Below are positions 1 through 6,352 of a stretch of DNA of 9,890 nucleotides, piece after piece. A program made the translations under genes and the position numbers. Numbering within the stretch: the first letter of the stretch is position 1; each line of letters starts with the position of its first letter. A model generated the notes under the pieces. It was not told where the DNA came from. It saw only the letters and a list, made by a program, of their open reading frames with translations, and made no database searches. Origin of the DNA: Oscillospiraceae bacterium (lineage in GTDB: Bacteria; Bacillota; Clostridia; Oscillospirales; Ruminococcaceae); the NCBI GenBank assembly GCA_003508605.1, contig DNUB01000297.1, positions 1 through 9,890 on the forward strand, given 5' to 3'.

Positions 1-79
1 TGGCGTTATGCGGTGTTGCCTTAAGGTAAAATCTAAATTAGGGAGGAGACCTGCTCCGAGGAGTTGTTTTATTTTGAGC

Positions 80-113
80 AAAAAAAGATCCGAGGCTTTT
101 TATTGCCTCGGAT
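80..113 (-). terminator. Rho-independent terminator of the leftward transcript
   Basis: On the minus strand a perfect 9-bp stem (ATCCGAGGC with GCCTCGGAT, at 105-113 and 88-96) encloses an 8-base loop. One C and then seven consecutive T residues (86-80) follow, which is the classic intrinsic terminator layout. It lies about 180 bases past the stop of the 407-residue gene and probably ends that operon. Read on the plus strand the same stem is followed only by TTAATATT, so it may work weakly in both directions. Confidence 0.88.
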
Positions 114-164
114 TTAATATTATCAAAATGTGCCGATTGAATTGTCGGCGGGTAGCCGATTCTG

Positions 165-197
165 CCAAACAGCCTTTTGATTCCACAGGCTGTTTGG
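165..197. repeat. 10-bp stem-loop overlapping repeat copy A
   Basis: CCAAACAGCC (165-174) and GGCTGTTTGG (188-197) are perfect inverted repeats separated by 13 bases. There is no T-run on either side, so it is not an intrinsic terminator by itself. It lies in the 3' untranslated part of the minus-strand transcript, upstream of the true terminator. The right arm belongs to the 48-base direct repeat; the left arm is not conserved in the second copy near 6660. Confidence 0.7.
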
Positions 198-219
198 ACT
201 ATGATAATCAGCTCCTATT
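172..219. repeat. Direct repeat copy A (48 bp)
   Basis: This 48-base segment recurs in the same orientation at 6666-6713 with three mismatches (45/48 identical), starting GCCTTTTGATTCCACAG and ending GATAATCAGCTCCTATT. Read on the minus strand it contains an AGGAG, but no start codon follows at a useful distance. Together the two copies bracket the cluster from the cystatin-like gene to the 407-residue gene. It could be a recombination scar, a fragment of a mobile element or a conserved untranslated element. Confidence 0.85.
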
Positions 220-290
220 TGATGGTGTAAAATCGTTTTCTCATGTGTTATTCTAAAGGATTAATGAAATTTAACTTGAGCATTTGGCGC

Positions 291-1514
291 TTAAACCGAA
301 ACGTTTAATCCCTTTGCTGTTTTACCGCCAAACAATCCGGATATATATTTGTATATATCGTTTAAAGCGCTGTCCAAATATTCCGGCAAATCCCTGTTTG
401 ATGCACCAAGTGCAAGAAAAACAGGAGACATCATATTTCTGTATTTATTCACCGTATTGGATATGGCGGAGGGAGAATTGTAGTCGGTTTCCTCAAAAAG
501 CTTCATTATTTCTTCACGAGCTTGCTTGTTTGTGGCAGACAAAACATGAGTTTCATAATACTTGGCTTTGTCCTCCGGCATAACAAACCCCGGTTTGTCC
601 CAGATATCTCTGGATTGTTCCAAGCCCTCTTTTTCGCGCTGAATAAATGTTTCCGTTCTTGCGTCAAGCACATCGGAAATCATTTTTTGTTTGTCCTCCG
701 AAAGATTTTCTTTTGCCCAATTTTTCACGTCGGCTTTGCTTACGCCCATTTTAGCATAATCGGAGTAATCTAAATTACCCTTGCGATCAAAATATACAAA
801 GCTTTCGTTCATCTTGTCAACGGTTTTCAGAAGCTCGGAAAAATTCCATGTCGTGCCGTTGACTGTTACAGTTGTTTTTAAACCGTCAACGGGGTTTTCC
901 TTTCCGTCGGCTATGTTTTGTTTAATTTCTTTCAAAGCGTTGTTATAAGCTAAACTTATAGCTTTTGTGTCACCTGCGCACGAGGAGGCTGTGCTGAAAT
1001 ATGAAAGGATATCGTTTCTGATATTGCTTGCGTAGCAAAAATCTGCGTTTGGATTATCCGACGGCTTTCTGCCCGCAACGTCTTTCATGCCCGAAAGGTA
1101 ATTATCCCGATATTCCAATCTGTTTTCCCTGTCATAAGTATATCTGATCGTAAACGAACTGCCGTCCGCCGCCGTAACGGAACGGTTATATCCGCTTACT
1201 TTAACAACCCCGTCGCATTTCATAAAAGCTGTTTTTTGAGAAGCCTGAGCTGCGACTTTGGCAATTATATCGGACGACTCGGTGTCAAGCGGTCTGCCGC
1301 CTTTGAGATTATTTACATCGGAACGTACTTTTTCGGCTTGTTCCTCCGTCGGATCAGCGCAAAAGTTAATTTCCACTTCATCGGTTCTTGCCGTCGTTCC
1401 GGCTTCACATTTTACCGTACCAGTTTTGGGATCGGGTTCTCCGGCGGTTCCGTTTGTGGCGTTATATCCCGGCGTGGCTTTCCAGTCCATGTTTGTATTA
1501 ATGGATACAGACAT
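291..1514 (-). CDS. Leaderless 407-residue protein of unknown function
   Basis: I do not recognise the family. The start is well supported: AGGAGGT (1522-1528) lies 7 bases before the ATG. The protein has no signal peptide and no membrane segment. The N-terminal ~80 residues are rich in Gly/Thr/Asp and probably flexible. Residues ~100-130 look like a beta-rich patch (CDGVVKVSGYN, then SFTIRYTYD). From ~155 to 395 it is mainly charged and helical, including a conserved-looking stretch at 240-265 (FDRKGNLDYSDYAKMGVSK). It has five cysteines (36, 52, 100, 160, 179). It starts 15 bases after the stop of the secreted PPC/Ig protein, so the two are almost certainly co-transcribed and translationally linked. 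It may be a cytosolic partner of that protein or be exported by a route without a Sec signal; neither can be told from sequence. Confidence 0.85.
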   Translation of the reverse strand: MSVSINTNMDWKATPGYNATNGTAGEPDPKTGTVKCEAGTTARTDEVEINFCADPTEEQAEKVRSDVNNLKGGRPLDTESSDIIAKVAAQASQKTAFMKCDGVVKVSGYNRSVTAADGSSFTIRYTYDRENRLEYRDNYLSGMKDVAGRKPSDNPNADFCYASNIRNDILSYFSTASSCAGDTKAISLAYNNALKEIKQNIADGKENPVDGLKTTVTVNGTTWNFSELLKTVDKMNESFVYFDRKGNLDYSDYAKMGVSKADVKNWAKENLSEDKQKMISDVLDARTETFIQREKEGLEQSRDIWDKPGFVMPEDKAKYYETHVLSATNKQAREEIMKLFEETDYNSPSAISNTVNKYRNMMSPVFLALGASNRDLPEYLDSALNDIYKYISGLFGGKTAKGLNVSV

Positions 1515-1529
1515 ATAAATTACCTCCTG

Positions 1530-2903
1530 TTATGATTTTATATAAGACGAATAAGCGAAATGATACAAATATTTATATGTGGATGCGTTCCCGGAGTATG
1601 CGGTTATACGGGATAAATCATAAAAATGCGCAAATGATGTCGCATCATTAAGAATGTAATATTTGCTTGCGGCTGATGTTGGGGCGTTTATTGATAACGT
1701 AACCATACCGTTTGAGTTTGTCCATCCCTCCGCGTATTTATAACGGTTTCCGGAAGCTTCGGTCCATCCGGAGCTTTCCCATTCCAACGAAACATATTGA
1801 TTTGCCATAGGGGTTCCGTCCGTTGAAGTTACTTGCACCGTTACCGAAAATTCTCTTTTGAATCTGTTGAGATATCCATAGTCATACCTAACGGTTTCCG
1901 AATCTAAATCGCCGCTGAAAGAAGTGAAGGTAATCTTTCCTACCTCCGGCTCTTCCGGTTCAGGTTCTTTAGATTGATATAATAAATTGTAATCCGAGGC
2001 TGTAAAATTATCCGTATTTGAAAATACAAGAATATAATATACCATATCAGATGTAAATGTATAAAAACCGTCACTGTCCGGAGCTTCAAGATATAATCCG
2101 GAGCCATCGCTTGTATACACCTCAACATCATACCCCGATACATCGGTATAATTTTTCTTTAATTCAAGCGAATCCTGTGTGGTATATCTATACCAGTCGC
2201 GGTCATTCTCGGCATGAAGGCTGAAACTGCTTGCAGCTCTTGAAGAGATGTTAGTAGCATAATACGGACTGTCGTTAGGCTCACAAAAGTCATATTCGCC
2301 TTCCACAGTAGCGCTTAACTGCAAAACGAAATTTTGCATTACACTGTATCCTTCGGTTGCGTAAACAACTATGGCGTAATATACTGTATCATTTGTTTCA
2401 TTTATGTACGAAAGAGATTCATCTGCTGTTTTTTGAGTGTTGTCGGGATAAGTATTAAATATCGTTGGGAGCATTGAGTAATCGATAAGGTCGCCGAACG
2501 TATTTTTATCCATATCAAATTCGTACATTAACAAATCATAATTGACGTCCGGAGTCAAGGGACAAATAAGTGTTGCGTTGACCAGTTCTCCGGGCTCGAG
2601 AGCAAAAATGACATATTTGAAGCCTTCCTCTTCGGTTATGGTACCATAATATGTTTGCATCTCAAGATTTGCCGCAGCCGCAGGAAGTTCGTGTCCGCTG
2701 TCAATGTCCAAGCTTATATTAATATTTTCTTTCTTAGTCAGTTCTTGCCGAATTTCGCCATTGCCTGCCGTTTCGGCGATATTGACATTACCCAATGTTC
2801 CTAATGCTTCCTCGGCGCTGACATTTACGCCCATGTCGAATGTGCAGAAGGTAAATGCACACGCCAGTGAAACACAAAGTGATAAAAACTTGTTCATTTT
2901 CAT
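1530..2903 (-). CDS. Secreted protein with two PPC-like domains and a Big_1-like Ig domain
   Basis: A Sec signal peptide (residues ~1-30) has a basic start, a hydrophobic core and a likely cleavage after NVSA-30. Two beta-rich modules resemble pre-peptidase C-terminal domains: one at ~80-198 (YDLLMYEFD, then YYAIVVYATEGYS), one at ~205-310 (CEPNDSPYYAT, then DRDWYRYT and YYILVFSNTDN). A Glu/Pro linker (313-320) leads to a ~135-residue bacterial Ig-like module of the Big_1/invasin type (VTSTDGTPMANQYVSLEW, then TNSNGMVTLSI). No protease, dockerin, LPXTG or membrane anchor is visible, so it is likely free or held at the surface by partners. AGGA lies about 9 bases before the ATG; a second Met two codons on is an alternative start. 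Transcription probably begins at the promoter at 3117-3145, giving a ~200-base leader that contains a fold-back repeat. Ligand unknown. Confidence 0.88.
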   Translation of the reverse strand: MKMNKFLSLCVSLACAFTFCTFDMGVNVSAEEALGTLGNVNIAETAGNGEIRQELTKKENINISLDIDSGHELPAAAANLEMQTYYGTITEEEGFKYVIFALEPGELVNATLICPLTPDVNYDLLMYEFDMDKNTFGDLIDYSMLPTIFNTYPDNTQKTADESLSYINETNDTVYYAIVVYATEGYSVMQNFVLQLSATVEGEYDFCEPNDSPYYATNISSRAASSFSLHAENDRDWYRYTTQDSLELKKNYTDVSGYDVEVYTSDGSGLYLEAPDSDGFYTFTSDMVYYILVFSNTDNFTASDYNLLYQSKEPEPEEPEVGKITFTSFSGDLDSETVRYDYGYLNRFKREFSVTVQVTSTDGTPMANQYVSLEWESSGWTEASGNRYKYAEGWTNSNGMVTLSINAPTSAASKYYILNDATSFAHFYDLSRITAYSGNASTYKYLYHFAYSSYIKS

Positions 2904-2947
2904 TTCTTGTTATCCTTTCCTTTCATTTTATTTTATTTAGAACCTGC

Positions 2948-3092
2948 CCACATAGTAATGGTATGTGAATTTTCGATCAGATTTTGTTGAGGACAAGGCA
3001 AAATTTCGCAAGCTTGCTGTTGCAAGTCAAGAACTTACAACACAGTCCATCGGCAAAATCTGTCGAAAAGACGTATACCAATTCCTATGTGG
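2948..3092. repeat. 145-bp fold-back element (MITE-like) in the 5' leader
   Basis: The ends are long imperfect inverted repeats. The left arm from 2948 (CCACATAG, TGGTAT, TTTTCGAtCAGATTTTG) matches the reverse complement of the right arm ending at 3092 at about 34 positions over 42, with two 1-base gaps. The core (2992-3050) holds further self-complementary pieces: a perfect GCAAGCTTGC palindrome (3007-3016) and an 8-bp stem TTGCAAGT/ACTTACAA (3020-3040). The unit has no ORF and no clear target-site duplication. It lies between the promoter at 3117-3145 and the secreted-protein gene, so it would be transcribed as a strong RNA hairpin. Best read as a non-autonomous miniature element or a structured leader. 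Confidence 0.72.
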
Positions 3093-3116
3093 AAAGATTC
3101 TTACTTAGGAACTATA

Positions 3117-3145
3117 ATTATACTCGATTTTATTATAATGAGCAA
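3117..3145 (-). promoter_or_regulatory. Sigma-A-type promoter for the secreted PPC/Ig protein operon
   Basis: On the minus strand TTGCTC (3145-3140) is followed after exactly 17 bases by a perfect TATAAT (3122-3117). The -35 matches the consensus at three of six positions, including TTG; the -10 is perfect. It begins just past the stop of the 535-residue gene and points at the gene at 2903. Predicted initiation near 3109 would give an untranslated leader of about 200 bases. Confidence 0.68.
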
Positions 3146-3169
3146 ATTTATTCTATTCAAATAATAATT

Positions 3170-4777
3170 TTACTTTGATATTGCATAATCAATAAGGTTA
3201 GTACCCCACCATCCTGTTTCCGATGAGTATCCTCCGGAAAGATTCACGGTTTTTATTGTGGCATAAGAGTGGAAAAGTCTCGTACTTGCCCTTAACGAAA
3301 GGACGGACAAATCTTTTGAGCCTATCGCCCCCGAAACTATACTCCACTTATCTAAAATTTTCTTCATATTGGAAGTAACTTTTCCGTTACCATTACCGTC
3401 ATCGTATAGTTTATTCCAAAAATTTCCGCCTCCTCTGAAATACCCCGAATAGCCATAGCGCCACAGATTTGTGTTCTTTTCTTTTGCCTTGAACTGCTCA
3501 TAGGCAAATCGAACAGTGGAATTAACGGATTTATCCGTATCTTTCGATTCGTTGTAATACGATTTCATATGTCCAAGCACCCGATAAACCGATTCAGTGT
3601 CAAGATCGGAAAACTGCTCCGGATCTTTTAGATTCGGATTGCTCCTTATCAGCTTCAACGTATCGTTTGCTTCCTGTACAGTCTTTTGGGTGTATTTTTC
3701 AAAGGTTCGCTCCGCAATTTCTTTAACTTTATCACCGGCTCCGAATTCATCGACAGCTTTGTTAAGCATAAGATAATTCATTGAAAAAGCAAGCCCCATA
3801 CTTTCTTCATCGGCATAAGTCAAAGTTGTAAGCCCTGTTGCCTGAGAAGCAAACATATTCCCGATAAAACCTATGGCAATCAGATCGCTTTCGGTGTATT
3901 CGCCTCCTTTTACTTCGGAAGAAGGTTCAAAGCTTTTTCTCAGCGCATTTGCCATATATCCCACGTCCCGTTCCAGCCACTTGTCCTCGCTGTTTTCCAG
4001 TCCTGCGTAATCAGAATTGGTTTTTATGTAGTTTCTGTATGCGTTAACCTTTTGGTTCATTATATCCCGAACGCTATTTTTCAGATCGTCCTTAGATATA
4101 TCAATTCCCATTCGGTCAAAGGTTTCTTCCAATCCTCCTACATAAAAATCTTCGGCATTTTGAACGGCGTTTTCAAATTTGATATTCAGCATATCAAGCT
4201 GTTCCGCACGTTCATCTCCGGTAAAATCCTTGTTAATCCTTTCCTCAAGACTTGCGTAAAGAGCGGAAGCATAATCTGTGTAATCGGAAATTTTATCAAA
4301 GCTGTAAGCACCGCGGAAATTATAAGAAACACTGTTCCAGTCTATTGCCTTATCAAGACCGTTTTCACGGATGTAACCGAGGAACTCATTCTGATCCATT
4401 CCCTTAACATCGCCGCTTTTAACTGCCGCATTGACTCCGACCCCTCCGTAAACCGATGAAGCATAACTGTTGTATAAAGCATCGTCTGCAGTGTAGTCCT
4501 GCTGATATGACAAAGTAAACACCACTTCCTGAATATCACCTACAATGCCCTTCGGGTTGTTTACAGTACCGAAATCACTCTGAAAGCCGTCAAATTTTTC
4601 ATTCGGACGAGGGGTATCAAAATTCTGCAATATTTTGCTTCTCTCTCCCCCGCTTTTCCCAAGCTCTTTTATCAGAGCGTCGTATTCTTCTTTGCTTTTT
4701 GCGCGGTATACCGTGTTATTTTGAGTATAGCGATTGAAGGAAAACATATTTGAAAAATTTCTGCCGTCAATAATCAT
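3170..4777 (-). CDS. Cysteine-free 535-residue protein of unknown function, no signal peptide
   Basis: I do not recognise the family. No signal peptide or membrane segment is visible, and there is no cysteine in 535 residues. After a polar N-terminus (1-80), a region at ~80-160 carries YTADDALYNSYASSVYGG. Residues ~165-285 are strongly helical and charged (LEERINKDFTGDERAEQL, then DISKDDLKNSVRDIMNQK and DKWLERDVGYMA). Residues ~340-435 are helical too. The last ~100 residues are rich in Gly, Tyr, Trp and Asn (NLWRYGYSGYFRGGGNFW, then SGGYSSETGWWGTNL), looking like a separate compact or surface-binding end. The ATG is the only reasonable start; AAAGGAG lies 14 bases upstream, longer than usual. 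It stands alone between two spacers with fold-back repeats. Absence of cysteine and the aromatic/Gly end fit an exported protein, but no route is visible. Confidence 0.85.
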   Translation of the reverse strand: MIIDGRNFSNMFSFNRYTQNNTVYRAKSKEEYDALIKELGKSGGERSKILQNFDTPRPNEKFDGFQSDFGTVNNPKGIVGDIQEVVFTLSYQQDYTADDALYNSYASSVYGGVGVNAAVKSGDVKGMDQNEFLGYIRENGLDKAIDWNSVSYNFRGAYSFDKISDYTDYASALYASLEERINKDFTGDERAEQLDMLNIKFENAVQNAEDFYVGGLEETFDRMGIDISKDDLKNSVRDIMNQKVNAYRNYIKTNSDYAGLENSEDKWLERDVGYMANALRKSFEPSSEVKGGEYTESDLIAIGFIGNMFASQATGLTTLTYADEESMGLAFSMNYLMLNKAVDEFGAGDKVKEIAERTFEKYTQKTVQEANDTLKLIRSNPNLKDPEQFSDLDTESVYRVLGHMKSYYNESKDTDKSVNSTVRFAYEQFKAKEKNTNLWRYGYSGYFRGGGNFWNKLYDDGNGNGKVTSNMKKILDKWSIVSGAIGSKDLSVLSLRASTRLFHSYATIKTVNLSGGYSSETGWWGTNLIDYAISK

Positions 4778-4824
4778 TTTATTTAGTTTTTCTCCTTTGC
4801 ATTTTATATAATTTTTTAAAAGTA

Positions 4825-4979
4825 CTATAATAGTTCGATAAAACCCTGCAGTTAGACATACAAATCAAATATTAAACTTGCTTGTTAAGTTTACTCAGAG
4901 ACCTCATACACTGCCTCTTTTATATTGATTTACTATTGTTGTTATACAATGCAGGGTTTTATTCGAATGCTATTTATAG
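4825..4979. repeat. 155-bp fold-back element with ~26 matched end bases
   Basis: The left end (4825-4850: CTATAA, TAG, TTCGA, TAAAACCCTGCA) matches the reverse complement of the right end (4950-4979) with a continuous 12-base identity and about 26 matches in total, allowing small gaps. The interior is unrelated to the element at 2948-3092, so this is a different family. Inside is a 7-bp stem TAAACTT/AAGTTTA (4873-4893). No transposase and no clear target duplication were seen. It could be a miniature inverted-repeat element or a long-range leader/terminator structure. Confidence 0.65.
4872..4907 (-). CDS. Possible 11-residue leader-type peptide
   Basis: On the minus strand AAAGAGG (4920-4914) lies 6 bases before an ATG that opens an 11-codon frame (MRSLSKLNKQV, then TAA). 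The end of the frame overlaps the 7-bp stem-loop at 4873-4893, a layout seen in leader peptides that couple translation to folding. It lies within the fold-back element and about 95 bases upstream of the 535-residue gene. A frame this short with a partial ribosome binding site can easily arise by chance. Confidence 0.2.
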   Translation of the reverse strand: MRSLSKLNKQV

Positions 4980-5034
4980 CAATCTAAAATTTTAAAAAAT
5001 TTTTAACTGCAATTCAAGTATTGATTTCAAAATT

Positions 5035-6054
5035 TTAAATTGCAATTTCTTTGTAAGATGTGTATTCATAGGTGTAGTTAAATATAGTGTTCGCATAAAA
5101 AATGTTTAACGGACTCATAAAGTCAATTATTTTGTTTGATTCAAGATCATAAACTAAAATTCCGACTGCTTGTTGAACTAACAGTTCGGTCGGTACATAT
5201 TTAGTTGAATATGTACAAGACATGCTGCTTCCGTCAATAGGAATAAAAATGGCATTAGCTGTACTATGTCCCATTCCGGTTTTAAGATTTAAATATGGGT
5301 TGGTTGATTCATAGGAACCATAAAAAAGAGAATCACATATATATTTTGGGTCAGTGTTTACTGTAACTGTTGCAACAGTGTTAGTAGGACTGGGACCCTC
5401 GAGACGATCTTCAAACTTTGAAATTTCAGAAGCAACTTTTACAGCAGTTTCCGCAATATTCTTACCATTCATCAAAAAAACATCATCATAAGCGAATGTT
5501 GAGTAAGCAAGCGTTGCAGATGAAACAATATGCTGTGTTGCTCCGCTTGTATTGAGCGCATTCATGGAGATTCTGTATTTGTCGGCGGTATATGTATTGC
5601 TCTTGCTGAGTATTACCCAACAATAATTTCCTGCCGGAAGCTCCGAAGACCACTTTACATCATTAGGAGAAAGCCACAGATTTGAAAGCGTTACATTTCC
5701 GTTGCTTGTATCCAGTGCGCCCAAATTGGCTGTATAATTAGAATTTCCGGAAAGAAAGCGGAAAACCACAGACCTCGGACTGGACACCGAAAAAGAATAG
5801 AAGTCGATAGCGTCATCTGATGATAATGCATCAATTTTATCAAACGCTGCACCCACACTGCTGGTAGCACGTGTTTTGGGAACATATGAGATAATTTCTC
5901 CAGTTGCGCTGAATTCATCAGTTATTTCAGTCGCATCTTTAACAGTAATTTCCTCATTTTCTGTTTCATTATCAGCTGCTATGCATATGATGTTAGACCA
6001 TAACGCCATCGTGATAGCAAGTATCGCAGAAGTTATTTTTCTTATCTTTTTCAT
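5035..6054 (-). CDS. Secreted protein with one PPC-like domain and a novel C-terminal half
   Basis: The signal peptide is clear: MKKIRK, a hydrophobic core, and probable cleavage near residues 26-27 (CIAA). A polar acidic linker (28-65) leads to a ~100-residue beta domain (66-168) with PPC features (DAIDFYSFSV, RSVVFRFLSG, LPAGNYCWVILSK, then TADKYRISM). Residues ~175-339 form a second unit that I do not recognise: a short helical part (AETAVKVASEISKFEDRL), then beta-rich, Tyr/Asn/Ser-rich sequence. I considered a peptidase because of H263, C240 and C280, but no catalytic motif is visible. GGAGG lies 9 bases before the ATG. The gene starts 18 bases after the stop of the cystatin-like gene, so they form one transcription unit. 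Likely extracellular; no wall anchor seen. Confidence 0.86.
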   Translation of the reverse strand: MKKIRKITSAILAITMALWSNIICIAADNETENEEITVKDATEITDEFSATGEIISYVPKTRATSSVGAAFDKIDALSSDDAIDFYSFSVSSPRSVVFRFLSGNSNYTANLGALDTSNGNVTLSNLWLSPNDVKWSSELPAGNYCWVILSKSNTYTADKYRISMNALNTSGATQHIVSSATLAYSTFAYDDVFLMNGKNIAETAVKVASEISKFEDRLEGPSPTNTVATVTVNTDPKYICDSLFYGSYESTNPYLNLKTGMGHSTANAIFIPIDGSSMSCTYSTKYVPTELLVQQAVGILVYDLESNKIIDFMSPLNIFYANTIFNYTYEYTSYKEIAI

Positions 6055-6072
6055 TTTAATGTTCCTCCAATG

Positions 6073-6345
6073 TTATACGATTTCATCAATGTCGACAATA
6101 GACCACTTTTCATTGAAAACATTGATAACCAATTTTACAAGATGCTCTGTCGCATCTTTGTCGGAAAGAATTTGCTTGCAGATTATCATGTAGTTGAATC
6201 CTGCAACTACCTGCGATCCCGCATAAAGTACAGGCTCATACGAAGCCCCTACAAGATGCTGTGTTACCTCCTTGAAACCTTTTTCAACGTCTTCGGGAAG
6301 CTTGCTTGATATTTCTTTAAGATTCCAGCCTCCTGCAATTGCCAT
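6073..6345 (-). CDS. Cystatin/stefin-like small cytosolic protein
   Basis: This 90-residue leaderless protein fits the cystatin plan in order: an N-terminal Gly-Gly (5-6), one amphipathic helix (~7-32), a strand (~36-44), the loop QVVAG (45-49), a strand beginning FNYMIICK (50-57), then two more strands (~68-77 and 81-90). Known stefins and cystatins use the N-terminal glycine and QxVxG loop to block papain-family proteases; human stefin A also has QVVAG followed by T-N-Y. A single Trp (81) lies near where the second loop would be, without the PW pair; stefins lack PW too. At 90 residues it is slightly shorter than stefins (~98-100). The ATG at 6345 is preferred over a GTG five codons upstream because GAGG lies 9 bases before it. 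First gene of a pair with the secreted PPC protein. Inhibition is inferred; it might instead be a cystatin-fold binding protein. Confidence 0.86.
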   Translation of the reverse strand: MAIAGGWNLKEISSKLPEDVEKGFKEVTQHLVGASYEPVLYAGSQVVAGFNYMIICKQILSDKDATEHLVKLVINVFNEKWSIVDIDEIV

Positions 6346-6352
6346 GTTGTTT

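Larger units (their letters stand above)
1..290. other. Gene-free left edge with hairpins, repeat copy A and a terminator
   Basis: I see no credible gene here. A frame on the plus strand stays open from 8 to 256, but it has no convincing start, crosses the terminator hairpin and matches no family I know. The stretch lies downstream of the 407-residue gene and holds three stem-loops: 165-197, 132-149, and the terminator at 80-113. The first 79 bases carry nothing I can name. Short plus-strand frames end at about 24-30, so the tail of a convergent gene could end there, but this cannot be shown. Confidence 0.6.
4778..5034. other. 257-bp spacer between the PPC protein gene and the 535-residue gene
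   Basis: This very AT-rich spacer contains a fold-back element (4825-4979), a possible 11-codon ORF (4872-4907, minus) and the ribosome binding site of the 535-residue gene (AAAGGAG near 4792-4798). I found no textbook promoter. A TATAGT at 4829-4824 (minus strand) could be a -10 for the 535-residue gene, but its -35 position is poor. There is no GC-rich terminator after the 339-residue gene, so readthrough or termination at the fold-back stem is possible. Confidence 0.5.

Noticed and set aside
165..197. 10-bp hairpin as the operon terminator
   Set aside because: No T-run follows on either strand; the hairpin at 80-113 with seven T residues is far better.
8..256. Open frame of 82 codons on the plus strand
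   Set aside because: It runs through the terminator hairpin and repeat copy A, has no ribosome binding site and no recognisable product.
1940..2143. 67-codon minus-strand frame inside the secreted PPC/Ig gene
   Set aside because: It overlaps a convincing gene in another frame and has no plausible start signal.
2820..2903. Lipoprotein signal in the 457-residue secreted protein
   Set aside because: Cysteines at 10, 15 and 20 are not preceded by a lipobox; NVSA at 27-30 is a better signal peptidase I site. The 339-residue protein likewise has NII before its Cys24, which is not a lipobox.
4052..4459. 135-codon open frame on the plus strand inside the 535-residue gene
   Set aside because: It is antisense to a long, well-supported minus-strand gene, and its hydrophobic, low-complexity product looks like a shadow frame. 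The same holds for the other plus-strand frames opposite genes.
5035..5530. Papain-like cysteine protease in the C-terminal half of the 339-residue protein
   Set aside because: It would fit the cystatin next door, but no Cys-His-Asn arrangement or papain motif (such as a Q...CW pattern) is present.
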